Assembly (NCBI RefSeq): GCF_013184805.1
Contig: NZ_JAATNG010000001.1
Location: 372,001 to 436,000 of the forward strand
Direction: 5' to 3'
DNA length: 64,000 nt
Origin: Pseudoruegeria sp. HB172150
GTDB lineage: Bacteria > Pseudomonadota > Alphaproteobacteria > Rhodobacterales > Rhodobacteraceae
In this document: in pieces, positions 51,971-60,125 of the stretch
Layout: every line of letters starts with the position of its first letter
How positions within the stretch are numbered: position 1 is the first letter of the stretch
Program-made: the position numbers and the translations under genes
Notes under the pieces: model-generated
Told to the model about the DNA's origin: nothing
The model's database searches: none
Seen by the model: the letters and a program-made list of their open reading frames with translations, nothing else

Positions 51971-53257
51971 ATGGGCAAGGTGCTGATCTGCGGTCAGGTG
52001 CTGGGATTTACGGAGAATCCGTTCGATGTGCCGGTGGAGGACGCGGCGCGGTACGAGCGGCGCGGGGCGGTGCTGGTCGGGGACGGGCGGATCGCGGCGG
52101 TGGGGACGGCGGAGGATCTGCGGGCGGCGCATCCCGGGGTCGAGGCGGTGGACTATGGCGACGGGCTGGTCACGGCGGGGTTCGTCGATGCGCATGCGCA
52201 TTATCCGCAGACGGCGATGATCGCGAGCTGGGGCAAGCGGCTGATCGACTGGCTGAACACCTACACCTTTCCGGAGGAGATGGCGTTCGGGGATGCGGAA
52301 TATGCCGCCGAAATCGCGGCGCGGTATTTCGACCTGACGCTGGCGAACGGGACGACGACAGTCTGTTCCTATTGCACAATTCATCCAGAGAGCGTGGAGG
52401 CGTTCTTTGCGGAGGCGCAGCGGCGTGGGGTGAGGACGGTGGCCGGCAAGACATGCATGGACCGGAACGCGCCGGAGCGGCTGCGGGATACGGCCGCACG
52501 GGCCTATGACGAGAGCAAGGCGCTGCTGGAGCGGTGGCACGGGGTGGACCGGCTGAGCTATGCGATCACGCCGCGGTTCTCGCCCACGTCGACACCGAAG
52601 CAGCTGGAGGCGCTGGGGGCGTTGTGGGCGGAGTTCCCGGATTGCCCGATGCAGACGCACCTGTCTGAGCAGACCGACGAGATCGAATGGGTGCTGGGGC
52701 TGTACCCGGAGGCGCGGGACTACCTGGATACCTACGAGCGGTTCGGGCTGCTGGGGGCCGGCGGCCTATACGGCCACGCAATCCATCTGGAGGCGCGCGA
52801 GAAGGACCGGCTGCGGGAGGTGGATGCGTCCCTGATCCATTGTCCGACCTCGAATACGTTCATCGGGTCGGGACTGTTCGACATGGCCGGGCTGACGGCG
52901 GCGGGGCACCGGGTAGGGCTGGCCACGGATACCGGGGGCGGATCTTCGTTTTCCATGCTGCGGACGATGGCCGCGGCCTACGAGGTGGGGCAGCTGAACG
53001 GGTCGGCCCTGCACCCTGCGCAGCTTTACTGGTTGGCGACGACCGGGTCGGCGCGGGCGCTGCGGATGGATGACCGGATCGGGAACGTCGCGCCGGGGAT
53101 GGAGGCGGACCTGGTGGTGCTGGACCTCACCTCGACGCCGGGGATCGCGCAGCGGGCGGCGCGGGCCGGGGATATCTGGGAGGCGCTGTTCCCGACGATC
53201 ATGATGGGCGACGACCGGGCCGTGCGGGACGTCTGGGTCGGCGGTGTGCGGGTCTGA
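51971..53257 (+). CDS. guaD: Guanine deaminase
   Basis: This zinc amidohydrolase converts guanine to xanthine. The 428 residues include FVDAHAHYPQTAMIASWG (metal-binding HAH), GTTTVCSYCTIHPESVE and MQTHLSEQTDEI. LIHCPTSNTFIGSGLF and LATDTGGGSSFSML provide the remaining metal Asp. The protein clearly belongs to guanine deaminases rather than the 8-oxoguanine enzymes. AGAGGGG precedes the ATG at 51971. Confidence 0.93.
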   Translation: MGKVLICGQVLGFTENPFDVPVEDAARYERRGAVLVGDGRIAAVGTAEDLRAAHPGVEAVDYGDGLVTAGFVDAHAHYPQTAMIASWGKRLIDWLNTYTFPEEMAFGDAEYAAEIAARYFDLTLANGTTTVCSYCTIHPESVEAFFAEAQRRGVRTVAGKTCMDRNAPERLRDTAARAYDESKALLERWHGVDRLSYAITPRFSPTSTPKQLEALGALWAEFPDCPMQTHLSEQTDEIEWVLGLYPEARDYLDTYERFGLLGAGGLYGHAIHLEAREKDRLREVDASLIHCPTSNTFIGSGLFDMAGLTAAGHRVGLATDTGGGSSFSMLRTMAAAYEVGQLNGSALHPAQLYWLATTGSARALRMDDRIGNVAPGMEADLVVLDLTSTPGIAQRAARAGDIWEALFPTIMMGDDRAVRDVWVGGVRV

Positions 53258-53305
53258 AGGTCCGGGCGGCGGCTGACCGCCACCCGGTGTTTCGCTGTCG
53301 CCCGG

Positions 53306-55210
53306 TCAGCCGATTTCGGCGCCGTCCTGACGCCATACGGCGATGACGGACGAGCGCGGCTTTCCTTCGCCGTCGGGCCAGGAACCGCCGGGGTGCTGGA
53401 TGCCGACGAAGGCAACCTTGCGGTCCGGCGACCAGGTCAGGCCGGTCACTTCGGATCCGTAGGGCCCGGTGAGGAAGCGCGCGATTTCGCCGGTTTCCGG
53501 ATTGCCGACCAGCATCTGGTTGTTGCCCTGGCCCGCGAACTCTCCTTCGTTGCTGTAGTCGCCATCGGTCTGGATCCAGAGCAAACCGTCGGACGAGAAA
53601 GCCATGCCGTCGGGCGAGTTGAACATGTTGCCCGGCGTGACGTTTTCAGACCCGGCATAGGCGTCGTCGTGGACGTCGGGGTTGCCGGCCATCACGTAGA
53701 GATCCCAGGTGAAGCCGGTGGCGCCGTGGTCCTCGCCTTCCGGGCGCCAGCGGACGATCTGGCCGTACTCGTTGGTCTGGCGTGGGTTCGGACCGCCGAC
53801 CGGGGTTTCATCGCCACCGGCATTCGGTTTTACGCCACGGTTGGAGTTGTTGGTGAGGGCGCAATAGGCCTCGGCCCGCAGAGGGTTTGTGGTGATCCAT
53901 TCGGGACGATCCATGGTGGTGGCGCCGACCTTCGACCCGGCCATGCGCGCGAAGACCAGGATTTCCTCCAGCGGCATGCCGGTGGTTTCCGGGGTCAGCG
54001 GCAGCCATTCACCGGTCATGTCGTCGTTGAACTTCGCCACGTAGAGCGTGCCATCGGAGAGCAGCCCGTCAGTCGGCTGACCTCCGGCCCAGGTGCCGTT
54101 CGAGACGTACTTGTAGATGAACTCGCCACGTTCGTCGTCGCCCATGTAGACGACGATGCGTCCGTCGGCGGCCTGAACCATCTCGGCATTCTCGTGCTTG
54201 AAACGGCCGAGGGCGGTGTGCTTGACCGGGGTGCTGGTCGGATCGGACGGGTCGATCTCTGTCACCCAGCCGTGGCGGTTGGGTTCGTTCGGCTCGTTCG
54301 AGAAGTCGTAGCGCGGATCGAATGTCTCGTAGGCATAGCGGCCTTCGGCGCCGATGCCGTAGCGGTCGAAGCCGAAGGGCAGGACGAGCGGCTTCTGGTC
54401 CTGGCTGGTTTCGGTGGAGCCGAAGTAGCCGTTGAAGTTTTCCTCGCAGGTCAGGTACGTGCCCCAGAGTGTCTTTCCCGAGCCGCAGTTGTTCATCGTG
54501 CCCTTGGGCGACGTGCCGTCGGGGTCGGCATTGGTCTTGACCAGTTCCGCCCCGGCAACCGGGCCGTCCATGGTCATCCGGGTTTCGTGGGTGATGCGGC
54601 GGTTATAAGGGCTGTCGACGACGACTTCCCAGCCGTTACCGTTATCGGCGATCTCCAGCACCGTGACGCCCTGCATGTTCTTCAGCAGCGTGACCTCGTC
54701 GGCGTTCTTCGGCATGCCTTCGGAGTCGGCGGGCAGGTTGATCTTGGGGTTCACATATTCAGAGTTGATCGCCAACAGCACGTGGCCGTCATGGGTGAAG
54801 GTTTCCATGCCGTCGGTGTTCTCGCCGAACACCTTGTCGGACATCTCGACCGGGACGCCGGTTTCGGGCGTATAGGCGCCTTCGGCTTCCGAGAACAGGG
54901 CCTGCCCCCATTTCACCAAGGGCTTCCATTCGTAGCCTTCGGGAACGTGGATGTCGAAATCGGTGGCGATGCCGATCGGGGTGAAATTGAAGGCTGCGGC
55001 CTGGGCGCGGGCCGAGGTGGCAGAGCCGAGCACGCCCGAGCCGAAGACGGCGGCTGCCGAGCCGAAGCTCAGCGCGCCGCCCAGGAAACCGCGGCGGGAG
55101 ATGGCTCGTTCGACGACGGCGTCGAAGTCATTCGTTGCGGGGCGCGGGTCGCGGAGTTCGTCGAACTCGTCCCAGGACAGATCAACCGTTTTCCGGATAT
55201 CCATTGTCAT
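53306..55210 (-). CDS. phoX: Tat-exported PhoX-family alkaline phosphatase
   Basis: The 634-residue protein carries a long Tat signal whose twin arginines lie in ISRRGFLGGALSFG (about 38-51), followed by a DUF839/PhoX beta-propeller. The calcium- and iron-binding segments TMNNCGSGKTLWGTYLTCEENFNG and EYVNPKINLP are present. PhoX hydrolyses phosphomonoesters outside the cell. No convincing Pho box was found upstream. AGAGGAAG precedes the ATG at 55210. Confidence 0.92.
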   Translation of the reverse strand: MTMDIRKTVDLSWDEFDELRDPRPATNDFDAVVERAISRRGFLGGALSFGSAAAVFGSGVLGSATSARAQAAAFNFTPIGIATDFDIHVPEGYEWKPLVKWGQALFSEAEGAYTPETGVPVEMSDKVFGENTDGMETFTHDGHVLLAINSEYVNPKINLPADSEGMPKNADEVTLLKNMQGVTVLEIADNGNGWEVVVDSPYNRRITHETRMTMDGPVAGAELVKTNADPDGTSPKGTMNNCGSGKTLWGTYLTCEENFNGYFGSTETSQDQKPLVLPFGFDRYGIGAEGRYAYETFDPRYDFSNEPNEPNRHGWVTEIDPSDPTSTPVKHTALGRFKHENAEMVQAADGRIVVYMGDDERGEFIYKYVSNGTWAGGQPTDGLLSDGTLYVAKFNDDMTGEWLPLTPETTGMPLEEILVFARMAGSKVGATTMDRPEWITTNPLRAEAYCALTNNSNRGVKPNAGGDETPVGGPNPRQTNEYGQIVRWRPEGEDHGATGFTWDLYVMAGNPDVHDDAYAGSENVTPGNMFNSPDGMAFSSDGLLWIQTDGDYSNEGEFAGQGNNQMLVGNPETGEIARFLTGPYGSEVTGLTWSPDRKVAFVGIQHPGGSWPDGEGKPRSSVIAVWRQDGAEIG

Positions 55211-55451
55211 TCTTCCTCTGGCTTTTTCGCTGGATCTCGTCCGCCTGATGGGCGAACGCCCCTGCCAGCTTTCATGCCGGGATGTCGGATACGTAACGGG
55301 CTTATGTCGCTCAGGTGAATTCTGAGATGTTATCACATTACTTTGAAGTATCACGTGGACCTGCAGAGGTCTCATTTCCCGCCAATTGGTAGAACCGGCT
55401 CGCGCGCGTCGGTTGCGATACATTGGAGGTGGTCGAAATTTATATAATTAC

Positions 55452-55470
55452 TTCAGTTTGATATACTGAA
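55452..55470 (-). terminator. Possible terminator of the lacI gene
   Basis: TTCAGT and ACTGAA pair around a 7-base AT-rich loop about 34 bases downstream of the lacI stop. On the minus strand an AT-rich stretch (GTAATTATATAAATTT) follows. The stem is short, so this is tentative. Confidence 0.4.
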
Positions 55471-55503
55471 CTGCCCCTTACCGGTTGCAGCCGTTTCACA
55501 GCA

Positions 55504-56574
55504 TTACCGGCGCGGCGGTGCCGTGGAATTCCGGACTACCAACTCGACAGGGAGGACTTTGCGCAGGACGCCGTCCTGCGGGTCGAGGATCGCGTCGACC
55601 GCGTGGCGCGCGATATCCTTCAGCGGCTGGCGGATCGTGGTGAGGGGCGGTGTGGAGACGGCGGCCTCTGGGATGTCGTCGAAGCCGATCAGGGACACGT
55701 CACCGGGCACCGAAATGCCGCGCTCTGTCAGCCAGTCCAGCGCGTAGAGTGCGATGGCGTCCGACTGGGCGACGAAGGCGGTGGGCGGTTCGGACGCGGC
55801 AAAGATCCGTTCCAGCGCCTCGGCGACGGTATCTGCGTCGGTGAGGGTTTCGTGGATCGGGACCGAGGTGCGGGGGATGCCCGCCTCCTCCAGCGTGTCG
55901 AGGGTGCCGATGGCGCGGCCGGAGGTGGCCGAGTAGAAGGCGGTGTCGACAGTTTCGAGCGTGACCGGGCCGCTGCTGCCGGCGGTGAATTCCATGGCGA
56001 GGATGGCGAAGCGGCGGTGACCAAGGTCGAGCAGGTGCTGCGTCGCGAGGCGGGCGGCGGCGGCTTCGTCGATGCCGACGGCGGGGATGCCGGTTTCGCG
56101 CCTGTCGACGTAGAGCGCGACATAAGGCAAGTGCCGGTCCCGCGCTTCGTCGATCAGGTCGCGGGCTTCTTCGAGGCAGTAGAGCAGGAAGCCGTCAACC
56201 ACCGCGTTGCGAAGGTTCCAGGCGAGCTGTTCGTGGTTGGCGGAGGAGACCAGCGACAGGCCAGTGCCGCTGTCGTCGCAGGCGCGGGCGATGGAGGTCA
56301 TCAGTTCGCGCGCAAAGCTGTCCTCGAAGAAGTAGGAGAGCGGTTCGACCGTGGCGACGCCGATGGCACCGACCTTGCCGGTGCCTAGGACGCGGGCGCG
56401 GGGGTCCGGTCCGGCATAGCCGATCTGGCGGGCGGTTTCGAGGACACGGTCGCGCAGCTCTTTGCGGACGATGCCGGGGCGGTTGAAGACGTTGGAAGCG
56501 GTCGCCTTGGAGACGCCGGCGGCCTCGGCCACGTCGGCGAGGCGGGCGGGTTTCCGGGTTGGGGTGTCTGTCAT
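55504..56574 (-). CDS. LacI-family regulator
   Basis: The 356-residue protein has the LacI HTH (LADVAEAAGVSKATASNVFNRPGIVRKELRD) and a sugar-binding-like effector domain (VDGFLLYCLEEARDLI, TAFVAQSDAIALYALDWL, GDVSLIGFDDIPEA). Three identical 14-base palindromes lie immediately upstream, toward the small gene at 56739. It therefore probably controls itself and that gene. The effector is unknown. Confidence 0.92.
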   Translation of the reverse strand: MTDTPTRKPARLADVAEAAGVSKATASNVFNRPGIVRKELRDRVLETARQIGYAGPDPRARVLGTGKVGAIGVATVEPLSYFFEDSFARELMTSIARACDDSGTGLSLVSSANHEQLAWNLRNAVVDGFLLYCLEEARDLIDEARDRHLPYVALYVDRRETGIPAVGIDEAAAARLATQHLLDLGHRRFAILAMEFTAGSSGPVTLETVDTAFYSATSGRAIGTLDTLEEAGIPRTSVPIHETLTDADTVAEALERIFAASEPPTAFVAQSDAIALYALDWLTERGISVPGDVSLIGFDDIPEAAVSTPPLTTIRQPLKDIARHAVDAILDPQDGVLRKVLPVELVVRNSTAPPRR

Positions 56575-56608
56575 GTGCGGTGTCCTCGCCCTCGGCTTAG
56601 CCGGGTTC

Positions 56609-56622
56609 TTGAACCGGTTCAA
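56609..56622. promoter_or_regulatory. LacI operator 1, TTGAACCGGTTCAA
   Basis: Perfect 14-base palindrome typical of LacI-family operators (central CG). It lies 35 bases upstream of lacI and just upstream of the candidate -35 box of the small gene. Confidence 0.88.
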
Positions 56623-56629
56623 TATTTGC

Positions 56630-56658
56630 TTGACCGGGGGTGGTTGGGAGCGGTATCT
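56630..56658 (+). promoter_or_regulatory. Candidate promoter of the orphan small gene
   Basis: TTGACC (56630-56635) and GTATCT (56653-56658) are 17 bases apart and lie between operators 1 and 2, so a bound LacI dimer on either side would block RNA polymerase. Confidence 0.6.
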
Positions 56659-56672
56659 TTGAACCGGTTCAA
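56659..56672. promoter_or_regulatory. LacI operator 2, TTGAACCGGTTCAA
   Basis: Identical to operator 1, centred 50 bases away and next to the -10 box at 56653-56658. Confidence 0.88.
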
Positions 56673-56692
56673 GGGCGCGCTGCGAGTCGCGC

Positions 56693-56706
56693 TTGAACCG
56701 GTTCAA
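56693..56706. promoter_or_regulatory. LacI operator 3, TTGAACCGGTTCAA
   Basis: Third identical copy, 34 bases beyond operator 2 and 33 bases before the small-gene start. Three exact copies allow DNA looping. Confidence 0.88.
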
Positions 56707-56738
56707 ACCTCGACGGAAACCCAACAGGATCGATTGCG

Positions 56739-57023
56739 ATGACTGCGCTCGACATGCCGCGTCCGATGACACTCCGCCCGTTCTGGAGCGACGTTGGTTT
56801 TGCCTTTGCCGTCTACTTGCGCCGCCGCCGGAGGGTTGCGGAGCACAGGCGCGCGCTGAAAATGCTGGGGCGCCATTCGCCGCGGCTGATCGCGGATGCG
56901 GGGTTTTCACCCGACGAGGTCTATGCGCTCGCGGGCGGCTGGGACGAAGTGTTGCGGGAAGGCGCGCGGGAGAGGGACGGGTTCATCCGGTTGGATGGCG
57001 CAAGGCGGGCGACACGGCATTGA
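56739..57023 (+). CDS. Orphan small protein under LacI operators
   Basis: The 94-residue protein starts MTALDMPRPMTLRPFW. It has a basic helix (YLRRRRRVAEHRRALKMLGR) and the C-terminal segment SPRLIADAGFSPDEVYALAG, loosely like the DUF1127 helix pair LxxLGLxxxDI. That similarity is only suggestive. AGGA lies about 10 bases before the ATG. It is the gene controlled by the three LacI operators. Function is unknown, possibly a small regulator of carbon metabolism. Confidence 0.75.
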   Translation: MTALDMPRPMTLRPFWSDVGFAFAVYLRRRRRVAEHRRALKMLGRHSPRLIADAGFSPDEVYALAGGWDEVLREGARERDGFIRLDGARRATRH

Positions 57024-57032
57024 AAGCGATGT

Positions 57033-57338
57033 TTAAGTGCCTTCTATGCGATCCGCGAATTCGAGCGCCGCGAGATTCCGGCGTTCGTGGATTATGGCGA
57101 CGATGACCGGGTGGTCGTCTTCGAGGATGTAGAAAGCCAAATACCCTCGGTAGCGGATCGAGCGCAGGCCATCGAAGAAGACGGATCGGGGCCTGCCAAT
57201 GTGCGGGTGGGCGTCGAGTTCTTCCAGCTTTTCTATCAAGCCTTCGAGGAAATCCCTCGCTCGGGCCGGTCCCCAGTGATCCTCGCCCCAGGCTCGGATC
57301 GCCAGCAGATCCGCTCGGGCCCTTGGCTTGAGGCGCAT
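57033..57338 (-). CDS. parE: RelE/ParE-family toxin
   Basis: The 101-residue protein MRLKPRARADLLAIRAWGED has the ParE fold pattern FLEGLIEKLEELDAHPHIGRPR, GLRSIRYRGYLAFYILE and IVAIIHERRNL. It starts two bases after the antitoxin stop. ParE toxins inhibit DNA gyrase, whereas RelE cuts mRNA. The lack of conserved RelE catalytic residues favours ParE, but this is not decisive. Confidence 0.85.
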   Translation of the reverse strand: MRLKPRARADLLAIRAWGEDHWGPARARDFLEGLIEKLEELDAHPHIGRPRSVFFDGLRSIRYRGYLAFYILEDDHPVIVAIIHERRNLAALEFADRIEGT

Positions 57339-57339
57339 G

Positions 57340-57564
57340 TTATTCGGAGTCGAGCAGTAGTTTCCGCAGGTCGACGTCTTCGGTCGGTTCGCCGGCGGCT
57401 TCCCTCAGGTCCCGCTGCAGCAGATAGAAGGCCGTCGCGCCATCCTCTTCCATCAGTTTGCGCAGCCCGGCGCGGACGACTTCGGAGAGATTTGCGTAGA
57501 CGCCAGCCTCTACCTGTCTTTCGGCGTAGTCCTGCATGGCTTCTGGAAGGGAGATGTTCGGCAT
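57340..57564 (-). CDS. parD: ParD-family antitoxin
   Basis: The 74-residue protein MPNISLPEAMQDYAERQVEA has the ribbon-helix-helix N-terminus with GVYANLSEVVRAGLRKLMEE. An extended, acidic C-terminus (TEDVDLRKLLLDSE) normally binds the toxin. AGG lies 7 bases before ATG 57564. An upstream ATG at 57576 is less likely. With the toxin it forms a type II ParDE module and should autorepress. Confidence 0.86.
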   Translation of the reverse strand: MPNISLPEAMQDYAERQVEAGVYANLSEVVRAGLRKLMEEDGATAFYLLQRDLREAAGEPTEDVDLRKLLLDSE

Positions 57565-57623
57565 AGCAGACCTCATGCTCACTTCAGCCAATATATGGCC
57601 AATCTGGCCATGCGGCAAGCGTA

Positions 57624-58961
57624 TCAGCCAGTCACAAGCGCCTTCGCCAGACGGGTCTGGGTCTCGATGACGCCGGGCAGGTCGATGGTGGTCAGATCGC
57701 CGTCGCGGACGACCTGGCGGCCCTCGACGAAGAGGTGGCGCACCTTCGTGGGGCCAGCGAGGAGGAGGGCGGCTGGGTCCCAGCTGCCGGCGCTTTCGAC
57801 GCCAGACGTGTCCCAGAGGGCGAGGTCTGCGCGGTAGCCGGGTTCGATGCGGCCGCAGTCGTCGCGGCCAAGCACCTCGGCGCCGCCGCGGGTGGCGATT
57901 TCGAGGGCTTCGCGGGCGCTCATCGCGTCGGCGCCGTTGGCGACACGTTGCAGCAGCATGGCGGTGCGGGCCTCTGCCGCGAGATTGCCGCTGTCGTTGG
58001 ATGCGGAGCCGTCGACGCCGAGGCCGACGTGCACGCCCGCGTCGCGCATCTGCCGGACCGGAGCGATGCCTGAACCGAGGCGGCAGTTGGAGCAGGGGCA
58101 GTGGGCGACGCCGGTGCGGCTGCGGGCGAAGAGGTCGATTTCCTGTCCGTCGAGCTTTACGCAATGGGCATGCCAGACGTCGGGACCGGTCCAGCCGAGA
58201 TCCTCGGCATACTGGCCAGGTCGGCAGCCGAAGTTTTCCTGCGAATAGGCGATGTCCTCGTCATTCTCGGCAAGGTGGGTGTGGAGCATCACGTGCTTTT
58301 CGCGCGCTAGGATGGCGGTATCGCGCATCAGTTCGCGGCTGACAGAAAAGGGTGAGCAGGGGGCGAGGCCGACGCGGATCATCGCGCCGGGGGCAGGATC
58401 GTGGAAGGCGTCGACGACGCGGACCATGTCGGCGAGGATATTGGGTTCTGGCTCGACAAGGCTGTCGGGCGGCAGGCCGCCAAGGCTTTCGCCGATGGAC
58501 ATGGCGCCGCGGGTGGCGTGGAAGCGGAGGCCGATATCGCGCGCAGCGTCGATGGTGTCGTCGAGGCGGGCGCCGTTGGGGAAGAGATAGAGGTGGTCGG
58601 AGGTCAGTGTGCAGCCGGAGAGCGCCAGTTCGGCGAGGCCGATCAGGGCGGAGGCGCGGATTTCCTCGGGACCGAAGCGGGACCAGATCGGATAGAGGGT
58701 TTTCAGCCAGCCGAAAAGCAGCGCATCCTGACCGCCCGGGACGGCGCGGGTGAGGGTCTGGAACAGGTGGTGGTGGGTGTTCACGAGGCCGGGGGTGACG
58801 ATGCAGCCCTCGGCGTTCACGACCTCGCCGGTAGAGGTGAGGTTCTGCCCGATGGCGCCGATCTCGCCGCCGCGGATCAGGATATCGCAATCGGCGTATT
58901 CGTGGCGGCTGTCGTCCATGGTCAGGACGCGGCGGGCATTGCGGATGAGGATTTCGGCCAT
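57624..58961 (-). CDS. 8-oxoguanine deaminase
   Basis: This zinc amidohydrolase converts 8-oxoguanine to uric acid. The 445 residues show VNTHHHLFQTLTRAVPG, SDHLYLFPNG, LHTHLAENDEDI and the zinc Asp in LGVDGSASNDSGN. CGRIEPGYRADLALWD is the usual amidohydrolase end-cap. The ATZ/TRZ family also includes chlorohydrolases, but the overall pattern and marine setting favour the 8-oxoguanine enzyme. It is separated from the aldo/keto reductase by an 11-bp hairpin. Confidence 0.87.
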   Translation of the reverse strand: MAEILIRNARRVLTMDDSRHEYADCDILIRGGEIGAIGQNLTSTGEVVNAEGCIVTPGLVNTHHHLFQTLTRAVPGGQDALLFGWLKTLYPIWSRFGPEEIRASALIGLAELALSGCTLTSDHLYLFPNGARLDDTIDAARDIGLRFHATRGAMSIGESLGGLPPDSLVEPEPNILADMVRVVDAFHDPAPGAMIRVGLAPCSPFSVSRELMRDTAILAREKHVMLHTHLAENDEDIAYSQENFGCRPGQYAEDLGWTGPDVWHAHCVKLDGQEIDLFARSRTGVAHCPCSNCRLGSGIAPVRQMRDAGVHVGLGVDGSASNDSGNLAAEARTAMLLQRVANGADAMSAREALEIATRGGAEVLGRDDCGRIEPGYRADLALWDTSGVESAGSWDPAALLLAGPTKVRHLFVEGRQVVRDGDLTTIDLPGVIETQTRLAKALVTG

Positions 58962-59016
58962 GAGACGCTCCGGGCTGGTTAGTTCGAAGCTAGGCCAGTT
59001 GCGCGCGCGGGCAAAG

Positions 59017-59043
59017 GGCCGGGGCGGGCGGACCGCCCCGGCC
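59017..59043 (-). terminator. Terminator of the aldo/keto reductase gene
   Basis: GGCCGGGGCGG and its perfect complement form an 11-bp stem with a 5-base loop just after the AKR stop. A TTT follows on the minus strand. The U-tract is short. Confidence 0.7.
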
Positions 59044-59049
59044 GGATGA

Positions 59050-60003
59050 TCAGTGCATCGCCCCGGTGAGCCGGGTCATCTCGTCTTCGGTCAGGGTCAG
59101 CGCGGCTGCACTTGCGAAGGTTTCGACCTGGGACGTGCTGGTGGCGCTGGCGATGGGGGCGGTGACGCCCTCGCGCCCGATCAGCCAGGCCAGCGAGACC
59201 TCGGCCGGGGTGGCGCCATGCGCCTCGGCCACGGTGTCGATCACGCCGAGCAGGTTCAGGCCCTTTTCATTGAGGTACTTTTCGACCGAGCTGCCGCGGG
59301 CGCGGCCCTGAAGGTCGTCCTTGGAGCGGTACTTGCCGGTCAGGAACCCGGCGGCGAGAGCGAAGTAGGACACGACTCCGATGTTCTTTTCGATACAGAG
59401 ATCGCGCAGCGGGCCCTCGAAGCTGTCGCGCTTGTAGAGATTGTATTCGGGCTGCAGCACCTGATAGGCGGGCAGGCTGTTGTCCTCGGCCACTTTCAGG
59501 GCTTCGGTGAGTTGCGCCGCGTCGAGGTTGGAGGCGCCTACGGCACGGATCTTGCCGGCCTTCAGCAGCTTGTCATAGGCGCCGAGGGTTTCGGCGTACC
59601 CGGTCTCGGGGTCCGGCCAGTGCGAGAAATAGAGGTCGATGACATCGGTCTGCAGCCGTGCGAGCGAGCGGTCGACGGCCTTGAGAATCCAGTCCTCGGA
59701 CAGGCCTTTTTCGCCCGGGCCGCCCATGTCGGAGCCGACCTTGGTGAAGATCGTGACCTTGTCGCGCATGCCGGGACGTGCCGCGAGCCAGTTGCCGATC
59801 ACGGTTTCGGATTCGCCGCCCGTATGTCCCTCACCCCAGCGGGAATAGACATCGGCGGTGTCGATGGCGTTGAACCCGTGGTCGATGAAGGCATCGAGGA
59901 TGCGGAAGCTTTCGGGCTCGTCGGCGGTCCAGCCCAGGACGTTGCCGCCGAAGACAATAGGGGCGGTCTCGAGCCCGGTGGGCCCCAGTTTGCGGGTTTC
60001 CAT
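59050..60003 (-). CDS. Aldo/keto reductase
   Basis: The 317-residue TIM-barrel NADPH oxidoreductase starts METRKLGPTGLETAPIVFGGN. It has NAIDTADVYSRWGEG (catalytic Asp/Tyr), TIFTKVGSDMG (catalytic Lys), IDLYFSHWPDP and the NADPH-binding tail IASATSTSQVETFASAAAL. AGGAG lies about 9 bases before ATG 60003. The substrate is not indicated. Confidence 0.93.
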   Translation of the reverse strand: METRKLGPTGLETAPIVFGGNVLGWTADEPESFRILDAFIDHGFNAIDTADVYSRWGEGHTGGESETVIGNWLAARPGMRDKVTIFTKVGSDMGGPGEKGLSEDWILKAVDRSLARLQTDVIDLYFSHWPDPETGYAETLGAYDKLLKAGKIRAVGASNLDAAQLTEALKVAEDNSLPAYQVLQPEYNLYKRDSFEGPLRDLCIEKNIGVVSYFALAAGFLTGKYRSKDDLQGRARGSSVEKYLNEKGLNLLGVIDTVAEAHGATPAEVSLAWLIGREGVTAPIASATSTSQVETFASAAALTLTEDEMTRLTGAMH

Positions 60004-60125
60004 TTGGTGTAGCTCCTTCGAGATGCGGGCGGCGCGACATGCTGTGCGCTGCCCTTGCCGGCGATTACATAGCACCGGGCCGGAAGGATAAAGCCCGAAA
60101 TGCCGGCTGACCTGGCGTCGGCCGG

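Noticed and set aside
53393-55318. A 641-codon frame antisense to phoX
   Set aside because: It is opposite to a full-length gene with all its conserved motifs, and it shows no domain of its own.
55211-55503. A Pho box upstream of phoX
   Set aside because: No pair of CTGTCAT-like half sites with 4-base spacing was seen on either strand, so phosphate control is not supported by the sequence.
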